The translations under genes and the position numbers were made by a program. 64,000 nt of DNA from positions 1-64,000 of the forward strand of contig JAFANH010000088.1 of the NCBI GenBank assembly GCA_019232795.1, read 5' to 3'. This DNA comes from Burkholderiaceae bacterium. Lineage in GTDB: Bacteria; Pseudomonadota; Gammaproteobacteria; Burkholderiales; Burkholderiaceae_D. The notes below the pieces were generated by a model that saw only the letters and a program-made list of their open reading frames with translations, had not been told where the DNA came from and searched no databases. Shown piece by piece: positions 20,004-30,858 of this stretch (its first letter is position 1; every line of letters begins with the position of its first letter).

Positions 20004-21347
20004 TTACTTGTCCTGCTTATTGAATGGATTTTTGCCCGACCGCATTTCGATACGTAATGGAGTGCCGATCAGCGAAAAAGTTTCACGGAAGTGCTTTTCC
20101 AGGTAGCGCTTGTAGTTATCGTCGATCGCTTCGAGCGCATTGCCGTGAATGACGACGATGGGCGGATTCTGTCCACCCTGGTGCGCGTAACGCATCTTGG
20201 GGCGGATCGAGCCCTTGCGGCGCGGCTGCTGCTTTTCGACTGCCTCGATCAGCGCGCGCGTCAGCTTCGGCGTAGTCAGATTCGCCATGGCCGCCGCGTA
20301 GGCCGAGTCGACCGATTTCATCAAGGGGCCGATGCCGGTCGACTTCAGGGCCGAGATGAAATGGTACTTGGCGAACGACAGGAAGTTGAGCTTGCGCTCG
20401 ATGTCCATCTTGATCTCGTCGCGCCGGTCGCTGGTCAAGCCGTCCCACTTGTTGACGCCGACCACCAGCGCGCGTCCCGATTCCAGGATGAAGCCGGCGA
20501 TATGCGCGTCCTGCTCGGAAATGTCTTGCTGCGCGTCGAGCAGCAGCAGCACGACGTTGGCTTCCGAGATCGACTGCAAGGTCTTGACCACCGAGAATTT
20601 TTCGATCGCCTCGAACACCTTGCCGCGCCGGCGGATGCCGGCCGTGTCGATCAGCGTATAGGACTTGCCGTCGCGCTCGAAATCGATCTCGATCGAATCG
20701 CGCGTCGTGCCCGGCATATCGAAGGCAATCACGCGCTCTTCGCCGAGCAGGGTATTGACCAGGGTCGATTTACCGACGTTAGGGCGGCCGACGATGGCCA
20801 GCTTGATGCTGTGACCCGGCTTATCGACGATTTCTTCATCGGGGATGCGCTGGTTTTGTGCGATGTCGATCGCCTCTTCCACCAGGTCCATCACGCCGTC
20901 GCCGTGCGCGGCCGAAATGACGTAGGGGTCGCCCAGGCCCAGCTCATAGAAATCGGCTGTGACCGAGGTGTATTTCATGCCTTCCGACTTGTTCACCACC
21001 AGCATCACAGAGCGGCCCGACTTGCGCAGGAAATCGGTAATGGTCTTGTCGTGCGGCGTCAAACCCTGGCGGCCGTCGACGATGAAGATCACGACGTCGG
21101 CTTCGGCCACGGCCTGTTTGGTCTGCTTGGCCATCTCGTGCATGATGCCGGCCTTGGCCACCGGCTCGAAACCGCCCGTATCGATCACCAGGAACGGCCG
21201 CTCGCCGACACGGCCTTCGCCGTAGTGGCGGTCGCGTGTCAAACCCGGCAAATCCGCCACCAAGGCATCACGCGAACGCGTGAGCCGGTTGAACAACGTC
21301 GATTTACCGACGTTGGGACGCCCTACCAATGCAATGACCGGCTTCAT
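20004..21347 (-). CDS. der: GTPase Der (EngA)
   Basis: 447 aa with two tandem G domains: [11 protein letters not shown] near residue 8 and [11 protein letters not shown] near residue 187, each with its DTGGF/DTAGI switch and NKS/NKWD base motifs. A KH-like domain (about 350-440, with [14 protein letters not shown]) follows. It is needed for 50S subunit assembly. The ATG at 21347 ([10 protein letters not shown]) is clear. It belongs to the hisS-yfgM-bamB-der series. Confidence 0.96.
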   Translation of the reverse strand: MKPVIALVGRPNVGKSTLFNRLTRSRDALVADLPGLTRDRHYGEGRVGERPFLVIDTGGFEPVAKAGIMHEMAKQTKQAVAEADVVIFIVDGRQGLTPHDKTITDFLRKSGRSVMLVVNKSEGMKYTSVTADFYELGLGDPYVISAAHGDGVMDLVEEAIDIAQNQRIPDEEIVDKPGHSIKLAIVGRPNVGKSTLVNTLLGEERVIAFDMPGTTRDSIEIDFERDGKSYTLIDTAGIRRRGKVFEAIEKFSVVKTLQSISEANVVLLLLDAQQDISEQDAHIAGFILESGRALVVGVNKWDGLTSDRRDEIKMDIERKLNFLSFAKYHFISALKSTGIGPLMKSVDSAYAAAMANLTTPKLTRALIEAVEKQQPRRKGSIRPKMRYAHQGGQNPPIVVIHGNALEAIDDNYKRYLEKHFRETFSLIGTPLRIEMRSGKNPFNKQDK

Positions 21348-21419
21348 CTTTTTCTACCTTCTCGCTCTGCCATTGAAATCATTCGGCCCGATGACGTTAT
21401 TCTGACTTTATTCCGCCGC

Positions 21420-22568
21420 TCATTCGGCTGTGTAGGCGGCCAAGGTTCCTCCGCGCGTCTGGAACACCAGGTCGTCACCTGCCACGACAGGCGCAGCGAC
21501 AATGGCGCTGCCGTCGGTGGCGACACGCGCCAGCATGGCGCCGTCTTCGCGCGACAGGAAATGCACGTAGCCCTGATAGTCGCCAACCGCGACGGCGCGG
21601 CCGAAGGACGCGGGAGCCGACAAGTTGCGGTAACCCAATACCTTGCTGGTCCAGGCATTGGAACCGCTTTCGCGCGCATACGCGCTCAATACGCCGTGTT
21701 CGTCGGCGGCGAATACAAACCTTTCGTCGGCGCCGAGGCCTACCGAGCTGGACAGGTTCTTGGTCCAGAGCGGGTTGCCGCTGCCGCCGTCAAAGCAGCC
21801 GATGCGTCCCTGGAAGGAAACCGCACAGACATCGCCGTTGATCACCGTCGGCGCACCCGACAGGTCGGCAACGCGCTCGAGTTCGGTAGCGCCGCGCGGC
21901 TCGCCCACCGCCAACTCCCAGCGCGCAGCGCCGCTGTTGACGAACAAGGCCAGCAAATGACCGCCCGGCAGACCGACAAATACAGTCTGGCGGTCGATCG
22001 TGATGCCTGGCGTCGTGCGCAGGGTCAATGCCGGCACGGTGCGCACCACCGTCCAGCGCTTGCTGCCGGATTCAGCATCGTAGGCGACGATCTTGTCATC
22101 TGCGCTACGCACCACGACCAGCCCCGAACCGACTGCCGGCGCCGACAGGATTTCGCTCGTCGATTGCGCTTTCCAGCGCAATTTTCCCTCACCGTCGTAG
22201 GCCAGGACGATGCCCTTCTCTCCCGCCACGGCAACGGTACTGCCATCGCTGCCGACGCCGGCAGTCAGCGGCATTTCGGCGCGAATACGCCATTGCAATT
22301 TGCCGCTGCCGGCTGCCAGGCGCACGATCGTGCCGTCTGCTGCCGCCGCGAATACGCTGCCCTCGGCATAGGCAGGAGAAAAGCTGAAGTCGTCCGAACT
22401 GCCGATCGACATCGACCAGGCTTTATGCACCGTCAGCGTCGGCTTGAACTCCGTCAAGGTCGCCGGCGGATTCTTGGGCGGATCCTTGTGGAACATCGAG
22501 CATCCCGCCAGCGCAGCCATGGTTACGACTGCGGCAGCAACATAAGCCAGCTTCACTGCTATACGCAT
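21420..22568 (-). CDS. bamB: Outer-membrane assembly lipoprotein BamB
   Basis: 382 aa from ATG 22568 (MRIAVKLAYVAAAVVTMAALAGC). The signal peptide ends in the lipobox LAGC. The rest is an eight-bladed PQQ-like beta propeller with repeated W and G positions (GKLQWRIRAE, GKLRWKAQS, GSKRWTVV, NPLWTKNL). BamB is the BAM-complex scaffold that helps insert outer-membrane proteins. Upstream yfgM and downstream der are standard neighbours. Confidence 0.95.
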   Translation of the reverse strand: MRIAVKLAYVAAAVVTMAALAGCSMFHKDPPKNPPATLTEFKPTLTVHKAWSMSIGSSDDFSFSPAYAEGSVFAAAADGTIVRLAAGSGKLQWRIRAEMPLTAGVGSDGSTVAVAGEKGIVLAYDGEGKLRWKAQSTSEILSAPAVGSGLVVVRSADDKIVAYDAESGSKRWTVVRTVPALTLRTTPGITIDRQTVFVGLPGGHLLALFVNSGAARWELAVGEPRGATELERVADLSGAPTVINGDVCAVSFQGRIGCFDGGSGNPLWTKNLSSSVGLGADERFVFAADEHGVLSAYARESGSNAWTSKVLGYRNLSAPASFGRAVAVGDYQGYVHFLSREDGAMLARVATDGSAIVAAPVVAGDDLVFQTRGGTLAAYTAE

Positions 22569-22634
22569 TTCTTCCCCTTCGTGTGGTGGCACGGCATCTC
22601 CAGATCGCTGGGATGGCGCCTGTATAGTTTCAGG

Positions 22635-23291
22635 TTAGGCCGCCGCAGCAGCAGTCTTGGCCGGCGCCCCGCCGATCGCATCGAGCTTCATCTGAATCAG
22701 CTGGCGATTGGGGTTCTTCTGATCGATCTTGTCCAGAGCCAGCTGGTAGGCCGCGCGGGCTTCGGCAAGCTTGTTTTGCGCCACCAGGATGTCGCCCTTG
22801 CGGTCGGCCACCATGGCTTCGAACGAAGCCGGGAATTCGCCCGCCAGCAGCTTCAGGCCGTCGTCATACGCTTTTTCGTCCAGCAATACACCGGCTAGGC
22901 GCACCTTGGCCAGCGCCTTGTAATCGTCGCTGCCATGATCGATCACCCACTGCAATTGTGCTTTCGCAGTTTTCGCGTCGGCGGCGTCGTAAGCGAATTT
23001 GGCCGCGCTCATGGCGCCCATTTGCGCAAAGATTGTGTTGCCGAATTTTTCTTCGATATCTGCAGTGGCGCGCTGCACCTTGGCGCTGTCCTTGGCGTCG
23101 ACCGCCTTCTGCAGTTCGTCGAACAACTGACCCGCCTGGCTGGCAGTCTTTTGCTGTTGGTTGTTCCAGAACGTCCAACCCGAAACGCCGGCCAGCACGA
23201 TGATGAGCAGCCAGGTCACCAGGTTGCCGTACTGGTTCCACCATGCCTTGAGGGCTGCAAGTTGTTCCTGTTCTTCGAGATCGTATGCCAT
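22635..23291 (-). CDS. yfgM: YfgM-type TPR membrane protein
   Basis: 218 aa. A short cytoplasmic N-terminus (MAYDLEEQEQLAALKAWWNQYG) precedes one transmembrane segment (LVTWLLIIVLAGVSGWTFW) and a periplasmic TPR-like helical domain. The end is Ala-rich. YfgM associates with the Sec translocon and periplasmic chaperones and is usually encoded between hisS and bamB, as here. Confidence 0.9.
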   Translation of the reverse strand: MAYDLEEQEQLAALKAWWNQYGNLVTWLLIIVLAGVSGWTFWNNQQQKTASQAGQLFDELQKAVDAKDSAKVQRATADIEEKFGNTIFAQMGAMSAAKFAYDAADAKTAKAQLQWVIDHGSDDYKALAKVRLAGVLLDEKAYDDGLKLLAGEFPASFEAMVADRKGDILVAQNKLAEARAAYQLALDKIDQKNPNRQLIQMKLDAIGGAPAKTAAAAA

Positions 23292-23303
23292 GATGAAAAT
23301 GTA

Positions 23304-24644
23304 TTAGTGATAGTGGATGTGTTGGTCGTGATCATCTTCGCCGATGATCTGGTCGACCAGGTAGTCTGCCAATTGCTCGAACGGCACGGAATTTTGATTA
23401 CCCTCGCCTTCGGCTTGCCGCAAGGCCTTGACGGCTGCCAGGCCCGCAGCGACTTCGTCCTCGCCCAAAATGACTGCATAGGCGGCGCCACTGGCATCGG
23501 CGCGCTTCATTTGGGCCTTGAAACTGCCGCCGCCATTGGCCGCGGCACAATGCAGCACGACGTCAAGGCCGGCATCGCGCAGGCGTTCCGCGGCAACGAA
23601 AGCCTGCAGCTGGGCCTGCTCGCCCTGATGCACGACATAGACGTCGCATTGGTTCGGCGCGAATTGCTCGCCGCTGGCCTTCATCAATTCCAACAAGCGT
23701 TCGATACCCATGGCAAAGCCACAGGCCGGAGTCGGCTTGCCACCGATGATTTCGATCAATGCGTCATAGCGGCCGCCTGCACACACGGTGCCCTGCGCGC
23801 CGAGCTGATCGGTGACCCACTCGAACACCGTGCGGTTGTAATAATCGAGACCACGCACCAGGCGCGGATTGATGGTGAAGGGAATGTTGTTGTGGCGCAG
23901 GATCTTTTGCACGCCTTCGAAATGGGCACGCGACTCCTCGCCCAGATAGTCGAGCAGGCTAGGCGCGCCTTTGACCATTTCCTGCATGGCCGGATTCTTG
24001 GTATCGAGAATCCGCAGCGGATTCGTATGCAGGCGGCGCTTCGCCTCGGCGTCGAGCAAGTCTGCATGCTTTTCGAAATAGGAGATCAGATCCACCCGGT
24101 GACGGTTGCGCTCCTCGGCATCGCCGATCGAGTTCAATTCCAGGCGCACGTCCTGCAGGCCCAAATCGTCCCACAGGCGCTGGCACATCATGATCAATTC
24201 GGCATCGACGTCGGGGCCGGCAAAGCCCAGCGCCTCGGCACCGACCTGATGGAACTGGCGGTAGCGGCCGCGCTGCGGCTTTTCGTGGCGAAACATGGGG
24301 CCGACGTACCACAGGCGCTTCGGCCCTTCGTAGGTCAGGTTGTGTTCGATGGCGGCGCGCACTACGCCGGCCGTGCATTCCGGGCGCAGGGTCAGCTTGT
24401 CGCCATTCATCGAATCTTCGAAGGAATACATTTCCTTCTCGACGATGTCGGTCACTTCGCCGATACCGCGCGAGAACAAAGCGGTTTGTTCGACGATGGG
24501 CGTGCGGATCTGCTGAAAGCCGTAGCTCTTCAACACGGTCTGCACGGTATTTTCGAACAGTTCCCACAGTGGCGCATCGGCCGGCAGCATGTCGTTCATG
24601 CCTTTTACGCCGACGATTTTTTCTGCTTTCTTGTTTTCTGACAT
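23304..24644 (-). CDS. hisS: Histidyl-tRNA synthetase
   Basis: 446 aa from ATG 24644 ([21 protein letters not shown]). The frame runs on upstream through the REP repeat, but that part is not protein-like. It charges tRNA-His. Class II motif 1 (near [16 protein letters not shown]), motif 2 ([19 protein letters not shown]), the histidine-binding [15 protein letters not shown] and motif 3 ([14 protein letters not shown]) are complete. It ends 12 bp before yfgM. Confidence 0.97.
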   Translation of the reverse strand: MSENKKAEKIVGVKGMNDMLPADAPLWELFENTVQTVLKSYGFQQIRTPIVEQTALFSRGIGEVTDIVEKEMYSFEDSMNGDKLTLRPECTAGVVRAAIEHNLTYEGPKRLWYVGPMFRHEKPQRGRYRQFHQVGAEALGFAGPDVDAELIMMCQRLWDDLGLQDVRLELNSIGDAEERNRHRVDLISYFEKHADLLDAEAKRRLHTNPLRILDTKNPAMQEMVKGAPSLLDYLGEESRAHFEGVQKILRHNNIPFTINPRLVRGLDYYNRTVFEWVTDQLGAQGTVCAGGRYDALIEIIGGKPTPACGFAMGIERLLELMKASGEQFAPNQCDVYVVHQGEQAQLQAFVAAERLRDAGLDVVLHCAAANGGGSFKAQMKRADASGAAYAVILGEDEVAAGLAAVKALRQAEGEGNQNSVPFEQLADYLVDQIIGEDDHDQHIHYH

Positions 24645-24680
24645 TTTTCCCGTTCTACCCTTCGCGTCGCGCCATCTACT

Positions 24681-24786
24681 CCCCTCTCCTGCCTCGCGGG
24701 AGAGGGGTCGGGGGAGAGGGAGCGCCCCAAGAATGTCTTGACAAACGCCCTCTCCCCTACCCCTCTCCCGGCCAGCGGGAGAGGGG
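24681..24786. repeat. Paired REP element, family A
   Basis: Two hairpins in opposite orientation: CCCCTCTCCTGCCTCGCGGG followed by AGAGGGG at the left, and CCCCTCTCCCGG..CGGGAGAGGGG at the right, joined by a spacer containing GTCTTGAC. The same pattern recurs at 42632-42735, and single units occur at 44245-44285, 55365-55404 and 60701-60728. It sits between ispG and hisS inside an otherwise continuous operon. Confidence 0.85.
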
Positions 24787-24792
24787 TCGTTG

Positions 24793-26070
24793 TTATGCGG
24801 TGGCTTCCTCCGTTTGGCGTGCCGGAGCATAGTGCGACTGCACGTAATCAAGCACGATCTGCTGAAACTCTTCGGCGATACGCTCACCGCGCAGCGTGAC
24901 CGTCTTCTGCCCATCGACAAACACCGGTGCCGCCGGCGACTCGCCGGTGCCTGGCAGGCTGATGCCGATGTTGGCATGCTTCGATTCGCCGGGGCCGTTG
25001 ACGATACAGCCCATCACGGCCACATTCATGTTCTCGACGCCAGGGTACTGTTTCTTCCATACCGGCATCTGGTCGCGCAGATAGGTCTGGATGCGGTCGG
25101 CCAATTCCTGGAACACGGTCGACGTCGTGCGTCCGCAACCCGGGCAGGCAATCACCATGGGCGCGAATTTGCGCAAGCCCATGGTTTGCAGGATTTCCTG
25201 CGCCACGACAATTTCCTTGGTGCGGTCACCGCCCGGCTCAGGCGTCAGCGAAATGCGGATGGTGTCGCCTATGCCTTCCTGCAGCAACACCGACAGCGCT
25301 GCCGTCGAAGCGACAATGCCCTTGCTACCCATGCCGGCTTCGGTCAAACCGAGATGCAGAGGGTAATCGCAGCGGCGGGCCAGTTCGCGGTAGACCGCAA
25401 TCAGGTCCTGCACGCCCGACACCTTGCAGGACAAGATGATCTTGTCGCCGCCCAGTCCCACCTCTTCCGCCCGCAAGGCGTTTTCGATAGCCGACGTGAT
25501 CAGGGCTTCATACATGACGGCTTGCGCGCTCCACGGTTCGGCGCGCTGCGCGTTCTCATCCATGATGCGCGCCAGCAGTGCCTGGTCCAGGCTGCCCCAA
25601 TTGACGCCAATGCGCACCGGCTTGTCGTAGCGGCAGGCGATTTCTATCATTTGGGCGAATTGCGTATCACGCTTCGCGCCCTGACCGACATTGCCGGGAT
25701 TGATGCGGTACTTCGACAACGCTTGCGCGCATTCCGGGAAATCGGCCAGCAGCTTGTGTCCGTTGTAATGAAAGTCGCCTATCAGCGGCACGTCGACGCC
25801 CATGCGATCGAGTTGTTCGCGTATGGCAGGCACGGCGGCAGCGGATTCCGGATTATTGACGGTAATACGCACCAGCTCCGAACCGGCCCGCGCCAGATCG
25901 CGAATCTGGATCGCCGTGCCGATGGCGTCGGCCGTGTCGGTATTGGTCATCGACTGCACCACGACTGCGCCGCTGCCGCCGACGGCGACCTCGCGCGCGC
26001 CATAGCGGATGACAGCTTTACGGCTGGGGCGGCGGTCGAGCGGACCGGAGGGAATGCAATTGAGGGACAC
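24793..26070 (-). CDS. ispG: IspG, 4-hydroxy-3-methylbut-2-enyl-diphosphate synthase
   Basis: 425 aa from GTG 26070 ([24 protein letters not shown]). It catalyses the next-to-last step of the MEP isoprenoid pathway. The N-terminal TIM barrel ([11 protein letters not shown]) and the C-terminal [4Fe-4S] domain, with CPGCGR and [10 protein letters not shown] carrying the cluster cysteines and glutamate, are both present. A middle insertion typical of the longer proteobacterial form is visible. It begins 11 bp after rodZ. Confidence 0.95.
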   Translation of the reverse strand: MSLNCIPSGPLDRRPSRKAVIRYGAREVAVGGSGAVVVQSMTNTDTADAIGTAIQIRDLARAGSELVRITVNNPESAAAVPAIREQLDRMGVDVPLIGDFHYNGHKLLADFPECAQALSKYRINPGNVGQGAKRDTQFAQMIEIACRYDKPVRIGVNWGSLDQALLARIMDENAQRAEPWSAQAVMYEALITSAIENALRAEEVGLGGDKIILSCKVSGVQDLIAVYRELARRCDYPLHLGLTEAGMGSKGIVASTAALSVLLQEGIGDTIRISLTPEPGGDRTKEIVVAQEILQTMGLRKFAPMVIACPGCGRTTSTVFQELADRIQTYLRDQMPVWKKQYPGVENMNVAVMGCIVNGPGESKHANIGISLPGTGESPAAPVFVDGQKTVTLRGERIAEEFQQIVLDYVQSHYAPARQTEEATA

Positions 26071-26080
26071 TATGCCCGCC

Positions 26081-27085
26081 TTATTTCAAATTCAAATGAG
26101 TGACGTTGCTCTTGGCGTCGGTTTTCACGTCGAGCGGATTGCCACGGAACGTCACATCGACACCAGCCGCATTGCCGATGGTCAGCACCACGGGTTCGGA
26201 TACATCGACCGACTCGGTGGAACCGGATTTGATCAAGTGGGAAAACAAGGTATTGTTGCCGGCCTTGACCTCGACCCACGAATCCTCATTGGCAGTAAAC
26301 ACCAAGGGGTTCTTGCCGGCCGGTTGCCGCTGCGCATCGCCAGCTGAGGCCGCCGGATGGCCCGCCGGCTTGGCGTCGGACACAGCGGCGACTTTCGCGG
26401 CCGCCACCGGTTGTTCATCCGCGGCGGCAGCATTACGCTCCGTTTCTGGAGCCGAAGCAACGGTAAGCGGCAAGGTCGGCGGCGCTTCCGCTGCGGCGTC
26501 ATTCGCACCGCTGGAAGCCGACGCCAGCTCATGCACCTGCGCCGGCAGCGATTGCGAGACCGTGCTCCAGCTGCCCCTCCATCCCAACACCAGAACCAAC
26601 AGCACTACCAGCGCCAAGGCAGCCGCAATGACGACCGCGCCAGGAACAGAGCGTCGGCCGACCGTCACCGGCAGATTTTTCGACAAAGGCATGGCAGCCA
26701 GGCCTTGCTTGGGCTCGAGCTGCACCACCGGTGTCGGCTGCTGTTCACCTATCGTCGCCACCAGCGGATTGGCGTCTATCTTGAGCAATTTTGCATAGGA
26801 ACGCACGAAGCCGCGCACGCTGACCAGGCCAGGCAAGGCGCTATAGTTGTCGGCTTCCAGCGCCTGAATTTGACGCGGGGCAAGATTGAGCTGGCTGGCT
26901 ACGTAACCGACCGTCCATTCCCGCGCTTCGCGCTCGGCTGCCAGGCGTTGGCCGACGCTCTGCTTCGGCGCTTCCTCGGCAACGGCAGCCGCTTCCTCCA
27001 TCACATCTTCAGCAGCTTTTACAGGCAACTCTTCCCCCGACTCAGGCGGCTGATTTTGCGTTTCGTTCACAGCGGGTTCATTCAT
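26081..27085 (-). CDS. rodZ: RodZ-like cell-shape protein
   Basis: 334 aa from ATG 27085 ([14 protein letters not shown]). The N-terminal cytoplasmic HTH_25 domain ([19 protein letters not shown] then [12 protein letters not shown]) is followed by a basic stretch, one transmembrane segment ([19 protein letters not shown]), a low-complexity Ala/Pro region and the C-terminal periplasmic DUF4115 domain ([19 protein letters not shown]). RodZ links MreB filaments to the envelope synthesis machinery. Its start overlaps the pilW stop by 8 bp. Confidence 0.88.
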   Translation of the reverse strand: MNEPAVNETQNQPPESGEELPVKAAEDVMEEAAAVAEEAPKQSVGQRLAAEREAREWTVGYVASQLNLAPRQIQALEADNYSALPGLVSVRGFVRSYAKLLKIDANPLVATIGEQQPTPVVQLEPKQGLAAMPLSKNLPVTVGRRSVPGAVVIAAALALVVLLVLVLGWRGSWSTVSQSLPAQVHELASASSGANDAAAEAPPTLPLTVASAPETERNAAAADEQPVAAAKVAAVSDAKPAGHPAASAGDAQRQPAGKNPLVFTANEDSWVEVKAGNNTLFSHLIKSGSTESVDVSEPVVLTIGNAAGVDVTFRGNPLDVKTDAKSNVTHLNLK

Positions 27086-27869
27086 CAAATGCCCCGCGTT
27101 GGTAGGTCGCATATTCGATGGAATTCGGTTGGCTGGTATGCAATTGCGTACCAAGCTTGGCTTCGGCCAGACGGTCTCCCACCTTGTGAGCGACCTTGAT
27201 GCCGAGCCACAGCACACTGGCGTCGGACGAACCGGCTTGTATCACGCGGCCGACATAGAAATTGGCGCGCTCGTAGTCCCGCTTGCCGTAATAAAGCTTG
27301 GCCAGATTGATATTGATCTGAGGATTGCCGGGGTCGAACTGGAAGGCGCGCAGGAAATAGCGTTCAGCGGCAGCGGCATCATTCATCTTCAGGCTGCAGA
27401 TGCCTGCATTGTCCATGGCCTTGCCCGGCGATTCATATTTGCGGCTTTTCAGCGCCGCTTCGAAATAAGAGATCGATTCCTTGGCGCGGCCGTTCTGGCA
27501 CAGGAACCAACCATAGTTGTTGCTGAAATCGGCATTGTCGGGCGCCAAGCGGATCGCGCGCTGAAAATTCTCTTCGGCCAGGCGGTTCTCACCCATGTCC
27601 ATGTAGATCAGGCCGCGCACGCTGTAGGCGTCCGCAAATTCCGAATCGGCGGCGAGCGCCAACTTGACCTTGTCGAGCGCGACTTCCTTTTCGCCACGCT
27701 GGTAATAGCCGACCGCCAGTTCGGTGTTGATGGCGGCACGCTTTTGCGCGCTGGTCTGATCGGAACTGGTCGGCAGCTCATTGCCGCTATGCCCCGAGGA
27801 TGCGCATCCGGCTATCAGCAAGGCCGCAATCAAGGGAAAAGAAAACAGCGTCCGGCCCAATCTGCTCAC
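27078..27869 (-). CDS. pilW: Type IV pilus biogenesis lipoprotein PilW/PilF
   Basis: 263 aa. A lipoprotein signal ([15 protein letters not shown]) is followed by about six TPR repeats ([60 protein letters not shown] and so on). PilW/PilF is the pilotin that brings the PilQ secretin to the outer membrane. Its start overlaps the rlmN stop by 4 bp, and rlmN-pilW-rodZ-ispG is the usual order in this group. Confidence 0.92.
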   Translation of the reverse strand: MSRLGRTLFSFPLIAALLIAGCASSGHSGNELPTSSDQTSAQKRAAINTELAVGYYQRGEKEVALDKVKLALAADSEFADAYSVRGLIYMDMGENRLAEENFQRAIRLAPDNADFSNNYGWFLCQNGRAKESISYFEAALKSRKYESPGKAMDNAGICSLKMNDAAAAERYFLRAFQFDPGNPQININLAKLYYGKRDYERANFYVGRVIQAGSSDASVLWLGIKVAHKVGDRLAEAKLGTQLHTSQPNSIEYATYQRGAFDE

Positions 27870-29041
27870 GAAGTCACCTCCACGATACGCCCGAAATCCT
27901 TGCCGAATTTTGCCTGATATTCCGCCATCTTTTGCATGCGCTCCTGCACACGCGTGCGGTCTTGCACTTCACCCGCCAATTGGCCGCAGGCGGCGTCGAT
28001 ATCGTCGCCGCGCGTCTTGCGGATGGTGGTAACGATGCCCGCATCCATCAATATCTGCGCAAAAGCCTTGATGCGCGGGTTATTGGAACGCTTCAAGCCC
28101 GACTCGGGAAAGGGATTGAAAGGAATCAGATTGAACTTGCACGGCACCGCGCTGCCGTTGCTGCCGCCTTGAACCAATGCGATCAGCTCGCGCGCATGCT
28201 CGTCGCTGTCGTTGACGCCATCCAGCATGCAGTATTCGAACGTGATGAAGTCGCGCGGCGCGAATTCCAGATAGCGTTTGCAGGCGGCCATCAATTCCCG
28301 CAGCGGGTATTTCTTGTTGAGCGGCACCAGGCCGTCGCGCAAACCATCATTCGATGCGTGCAGCGAGACCGCCATCGCCACCGGGCATTCCTGCGCCAGG
28401 CGGTCTATCATCGGCACCACGCCCGAGGTGGACAAGGTCACGCGCCGGCGCGACAAACCGTAGGCGTTATCGTCAAGCATCAGCTTGAGTGCTGTGACGG
28501 TCGGTTCGAAGTTCAGCAGCGGCTCACCCATGCCCATCATCACCACGTTGGTGATCTGGCGCTCGCCTTTTGGCCCGGGCTCAACGCCCTTGGTCTTGCG
28601 CAATTCGAACTCGGCCATCCACAACTGCCCGATGATTTCTCCCACCGTCAGATTGCGGTTGAAGCCCTGCTTGCCGGTCGAGCAGAAGCGGCAATTGACC
28701 GCACAACCCGCCTGCGTGGAGATGCACAGCGTGCCGCGGTTTTCCTCGGGGATGTAGACGGTTTCGACGGCATTGCCATTACCGACGTCGACCAGCCACT
28801 TGCGAGTGCCGTCGGCCGAGGTATGGTCACTGATGACGGCCGGGCTGACGATCTGCGCGCGCGTCTTGAGTTTCTCGCGCAGCGACTTGGCCAGATCGGT
28901 CATCGCATCGAAATCGGCCGCGCCGAATTGGTGTATCCAGCGCTGCAATTGCTTGGCGCGAAACGGCTTCTCACCCAGCTCGCCGCAATAGGCGACGAGC
29001 TGCGCGGGATCGAGATCCAGCAAATTGGTGAGGGTCGTCAT
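27866..29041 (-). CDS. rlmN: Dual-specificity RNA methyltransferase RlmN
   Basis: 391 aa radical-SAM enzyme that methylates C2 of A2503 in 23S rRNA and A37 in some tRNAs. The cluster motif CAVNCRFC is intact, with MGMGEPLLN and the SAM site GVNDSDEHA after it. The catalytic cysteine region near the C-terminus ([17 protein letters not shown]) is present. ATG 29041 gives [11 protein letters not shown]. It follows ndk by 45 bp. Confidence 0.96.
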   Translation of the reverse strand: MTTLTNLLDLDPAQLVAYCGELGEKPFRAKQLQRWIHQFGAADFDAMTDLAKSLREKLKTRAQIVSPAVISDHTSADGTRKWLVDVGNGNAVETVYIPEENRGTLCISTQAGCAVNCRFCSTGKQGFNRNLTVGEIIGQLWMAEFELRKTKGVEPGPKGERQITNVVMMGMGEPLLNFEPTVTALKLMLDDNAYGLSRRRVTLSTSGVVPMIDRLAQECPVAMAVSLHASNDGLRDGLVPLNKKYPLRELMAACKRYLEFAPRDFITFEYCMLDGVNDSDEHARELIALVQGGSNGSAVPCKFNLIPFNPFPESGLKRSNNPRIKAFAQILMDAGIVTTIRKTRGDDIDAACGQLAGEVQDRTRVQERMQKMAEYQAKFGKDFGRIVEVTS

Positions 29042-29086
29042 CGTTGCCTTGTTACTTAACGTGATGCTTGCTTGCGTACGCGCGGC

Positions 29087-29512
29087 TTAGCGCGAGTAAA
29101 CGTTCAACGCCGGGAAGAAGTAGGCGATTTCGACCTTGGCCGTTTCGGCTGCGTCGGAACCGTGGACGGCGTTGGCGTCGATCGAATCGGCGAAGTCGGC
29201 GCGGATCGTGCCCTTGTCAGCCTTCTTCGGATCGGTGGCACCCATCAATTCGCGGTTCTTGGCAATCGCGTTCTCACCTTCCAGCGCTTGCACCATGACC
29301 GGGCCGGAAACCATGAAATCGACCAAGTCCTTGAAGAAAGGGCGTTCGCGGTGCACGGCGTAGAAACCTTCGGCTTCAGCGCGCGACAAATGCACCATAC
29401 GGGCAGCAACCACCTTCAGGCCGGCGGCTTCGAAACGGGCGTAAATCTGGCCGATTACGTTTTTCGCAACTGCGTCCGGTTTGATAATCGACAGGGTACG
29501 TTCGATAGCCAT
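29087..29512 (-). CDS. ndk: Nucleoside diphosphate kinase
   Basis: 141 aa, full length. It moves the gamma phosphate of ATP to other NDPs through the phospho-histidine in NAVHGSD (about residue 117). The N-terminal [18 protein letters not shown] and [16 protein letters not shown] are family signatures. The gene begins the minus-strand ndk-rlmN-pilW-rodZ-ispG series. The 215 bp upstream up to the MITE at 29728 presumably hold its promoter; I see no strong consensus there. Confidence 0.97.
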   Translation of the reverse strand: MAIERTLSIIKPDAVAKNVIGQIYARFEAAGLKVVAARMVHLSRAEAEGFYAVHRERPFFKDLVDFMVSGPVMVQALEGENAIAKNRELMGATDPKKADKGTIRADFADSIDANAVHGSDAAETAKVEIAYFFPALNVYSR

Positions 29513-29727
29513 CTAAAAACTCCAATAAAAAGAAAGGGTTAAGACCAAGAATTGAGAATTCAACTAACCTTTGATTTTACCATGAATCACCCCTATATAG
29601 AGTGACATCAGGCACTGAGCCGGTACGAGACGCAATCCGGACAAGGTATGGGGCCTCGCCTCAGACGCGGGGGAGTCGGCGCCAGACTTGAACTAAGTTG
29701 CCTGAAAGATATCCAACCAGCGTGGCT

Positions 29728-30037
29728 AGGGCCTGTTAACGTTCAATTTGGGAGTGCGAACGAGTCCTATGCGTTGCAGGCCTAGGCGGATGGCCGCCCC
29801 GCTTGCGACGAGTCGTAGTGGTGCTACGGGGAGGATGCGGATGGCCGCCCCCTGCAACACCGGCATGCAACGCATAGGGTTCGTTCCCTCCGGGTTCACT
29901 CCAAAAAGCGCGCTGGCGGCGTTGCACGGCTAGTAAAGGGGAACCACCCTTTGCTACGCCACGCGCCTTGCCACCACGCTTTTTGCCTCGGCGGCCCCGG
30001 TTGAACGCATCTCCCAAATTGAATGTTAACAGGCCCT
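29728..30037. mobile_element. MITE-like element with 27-bp terminal inverted repeats
   Basis: The left end AGGGCCTGTTAACGTTCAAT (then TTGGGAG, to 29754) is repeated inverted at 30011-30037 with one mismatch. Inside, CCTATGCGTTGCA (29766-29778) faces TGCAACGCATAGG (29866-29878), GCGGATGGCCGCCCC is repeated directly (29786-29800, 29837-29851), and CGTAG/CTACG form a small hairpin at 29814-29828. There is no transposase gene. I could not make out a target-site duplication. It fills most of the 575-bp ndk to BI-1 gap. Confidence 0.75.
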
Positions 30038-30087
30038 GGTAACGAACGTGCTATGCTTGTAAAGGTGGTAATCAATTCGGAGGCAGT

Positions 30088-30774
30088 ATGGATCAAATGC
30101 AGCAAATCTACGGTTTCGACGGTGTCAATCAGATCGCACGCCATCGCGTGTTGCGCAATACCTATTGGCTATTGGCTCTCTCGATGATCCCGACCATCAT
30201 CGGCGCCATTGTCGGCGTGCAGACCGGCTTCTTCATCGGCGGCGGCTTGATGGGCTTCGTTATCTTTATGGCCATCGCCTTCGGTTTCTTCTTTGCTATC
30301 GATAAGACCAAGAATTCCGGCCTCGGCGTCGCCTTCCTGCTCGGCTTCACCTTCTTCATGGGTCTCATGCTGTCCGGCATGATAGGCGCGGTTCTGCACA
30401 ATTTCGTGAATGGCGCGGCCCTGATCATGATCGCTTTCGGCGGCACCGCGTCCATCCTGGGCGTAATGGCGACCATCGCCACGGTGTCGAAGCGCGATTT
30501 CACCGGCATGGGCCATTGGCTGTTCGCCGGCCTGCTGATGATAATTGTCGCTTCGGTGCTCAACATCTTCCTGCACCTGCCGGCCCTGTACCTGGTGATC
30601 TCGGTGGTATCCATCGCGATCTTCTCCGCCTACATCCTGTTCGACGTGCAGCAGATCATCAAGGGCGGCGAAACCAACTACATCACCGCCACCTTGCGGA
30701 TTTACCTCGACGTCTACAACATCTTCGTCAACTTGCTGTCGCTGTTGTCGATTGTCGCGGGCGACCGTCGCTAA
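30088..30774 (+). CDS. Bax inhibitor-1/YccA family membrane protein
   Basis: 228 aa, inner membrane, seven predicted hydrophobic segments beginning at about residue 25 (YWLLALSMIPTIIGAIVGV). Family positions near the end (YILFDVQQIIKGGETNYITA, with the Asp pair used as pH/Ca sensor in homologues) are present, and the C-terminus is IYLDVYNIFVNLLSLLS. YccA-type members modulate FtsH; the HflKC partners lie elsewhere in this window. GGAGG stands before the ATG. It is a single gene with its own terminator, next to the MITE. Confidence 0.92.
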   Translation: MDQMQQIYGFDGVNQIARHRVLRNTYWLLALSMIPTIIGAIVGVQTGFFIGGGLMGFVIFMAIAFGFFFAIDKTKNSGLGVAFLLGFTFFMGLMLSGMIGAVLHNFVNGAALIMIAFGGTASILGVMATIATVSKRDFTGMGHWLFAGLLMIIVASVLNIFLHLPALYLVISVVSIAIFSAYILFDVQQIIKGGETNYITATLRIYLDVYNIFVNLLSLLSIVAGDRR

Positions 30775-30810
30775 GCAACAAGCGCCCTGCGCTGCGGGGC
30801 GTGCCAATAA

Positions 30811-30838
30811 AAAAGGAAGGCCTCGGCCTTCCTTTTTT
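30811..30838. terminator. Bidirectional terminator of BI-1 gene and rlmD
   Basis: GGAAGGCC (30815-30822) pairs with GGCCTTCC (30825-30832), flanked by A and T runs, between two convergent genes. Confidence 0.9.
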
Positions 30839-30858
30839 ATTTCCGGCGCTATCTCTTA

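Noticed and set aside
20091-22898. Plus-strand open frame of 935 codons
   Set aside because: Antisense to der and bamB, rich in Arg, His and Gln without domain pattern.
22935-24641. Plus-strand open frame of 568 codons
   Set aside because: Antisense to hisS and yfgM; no protein-like motifs.
29736-30017. 93-codon minus-strand frame inside the MITE-like element
   Set aside because: It spans the structured repeat, is dominated by Arg, Gly and His, and has no ribosome site; probably a by-product of the repeat.
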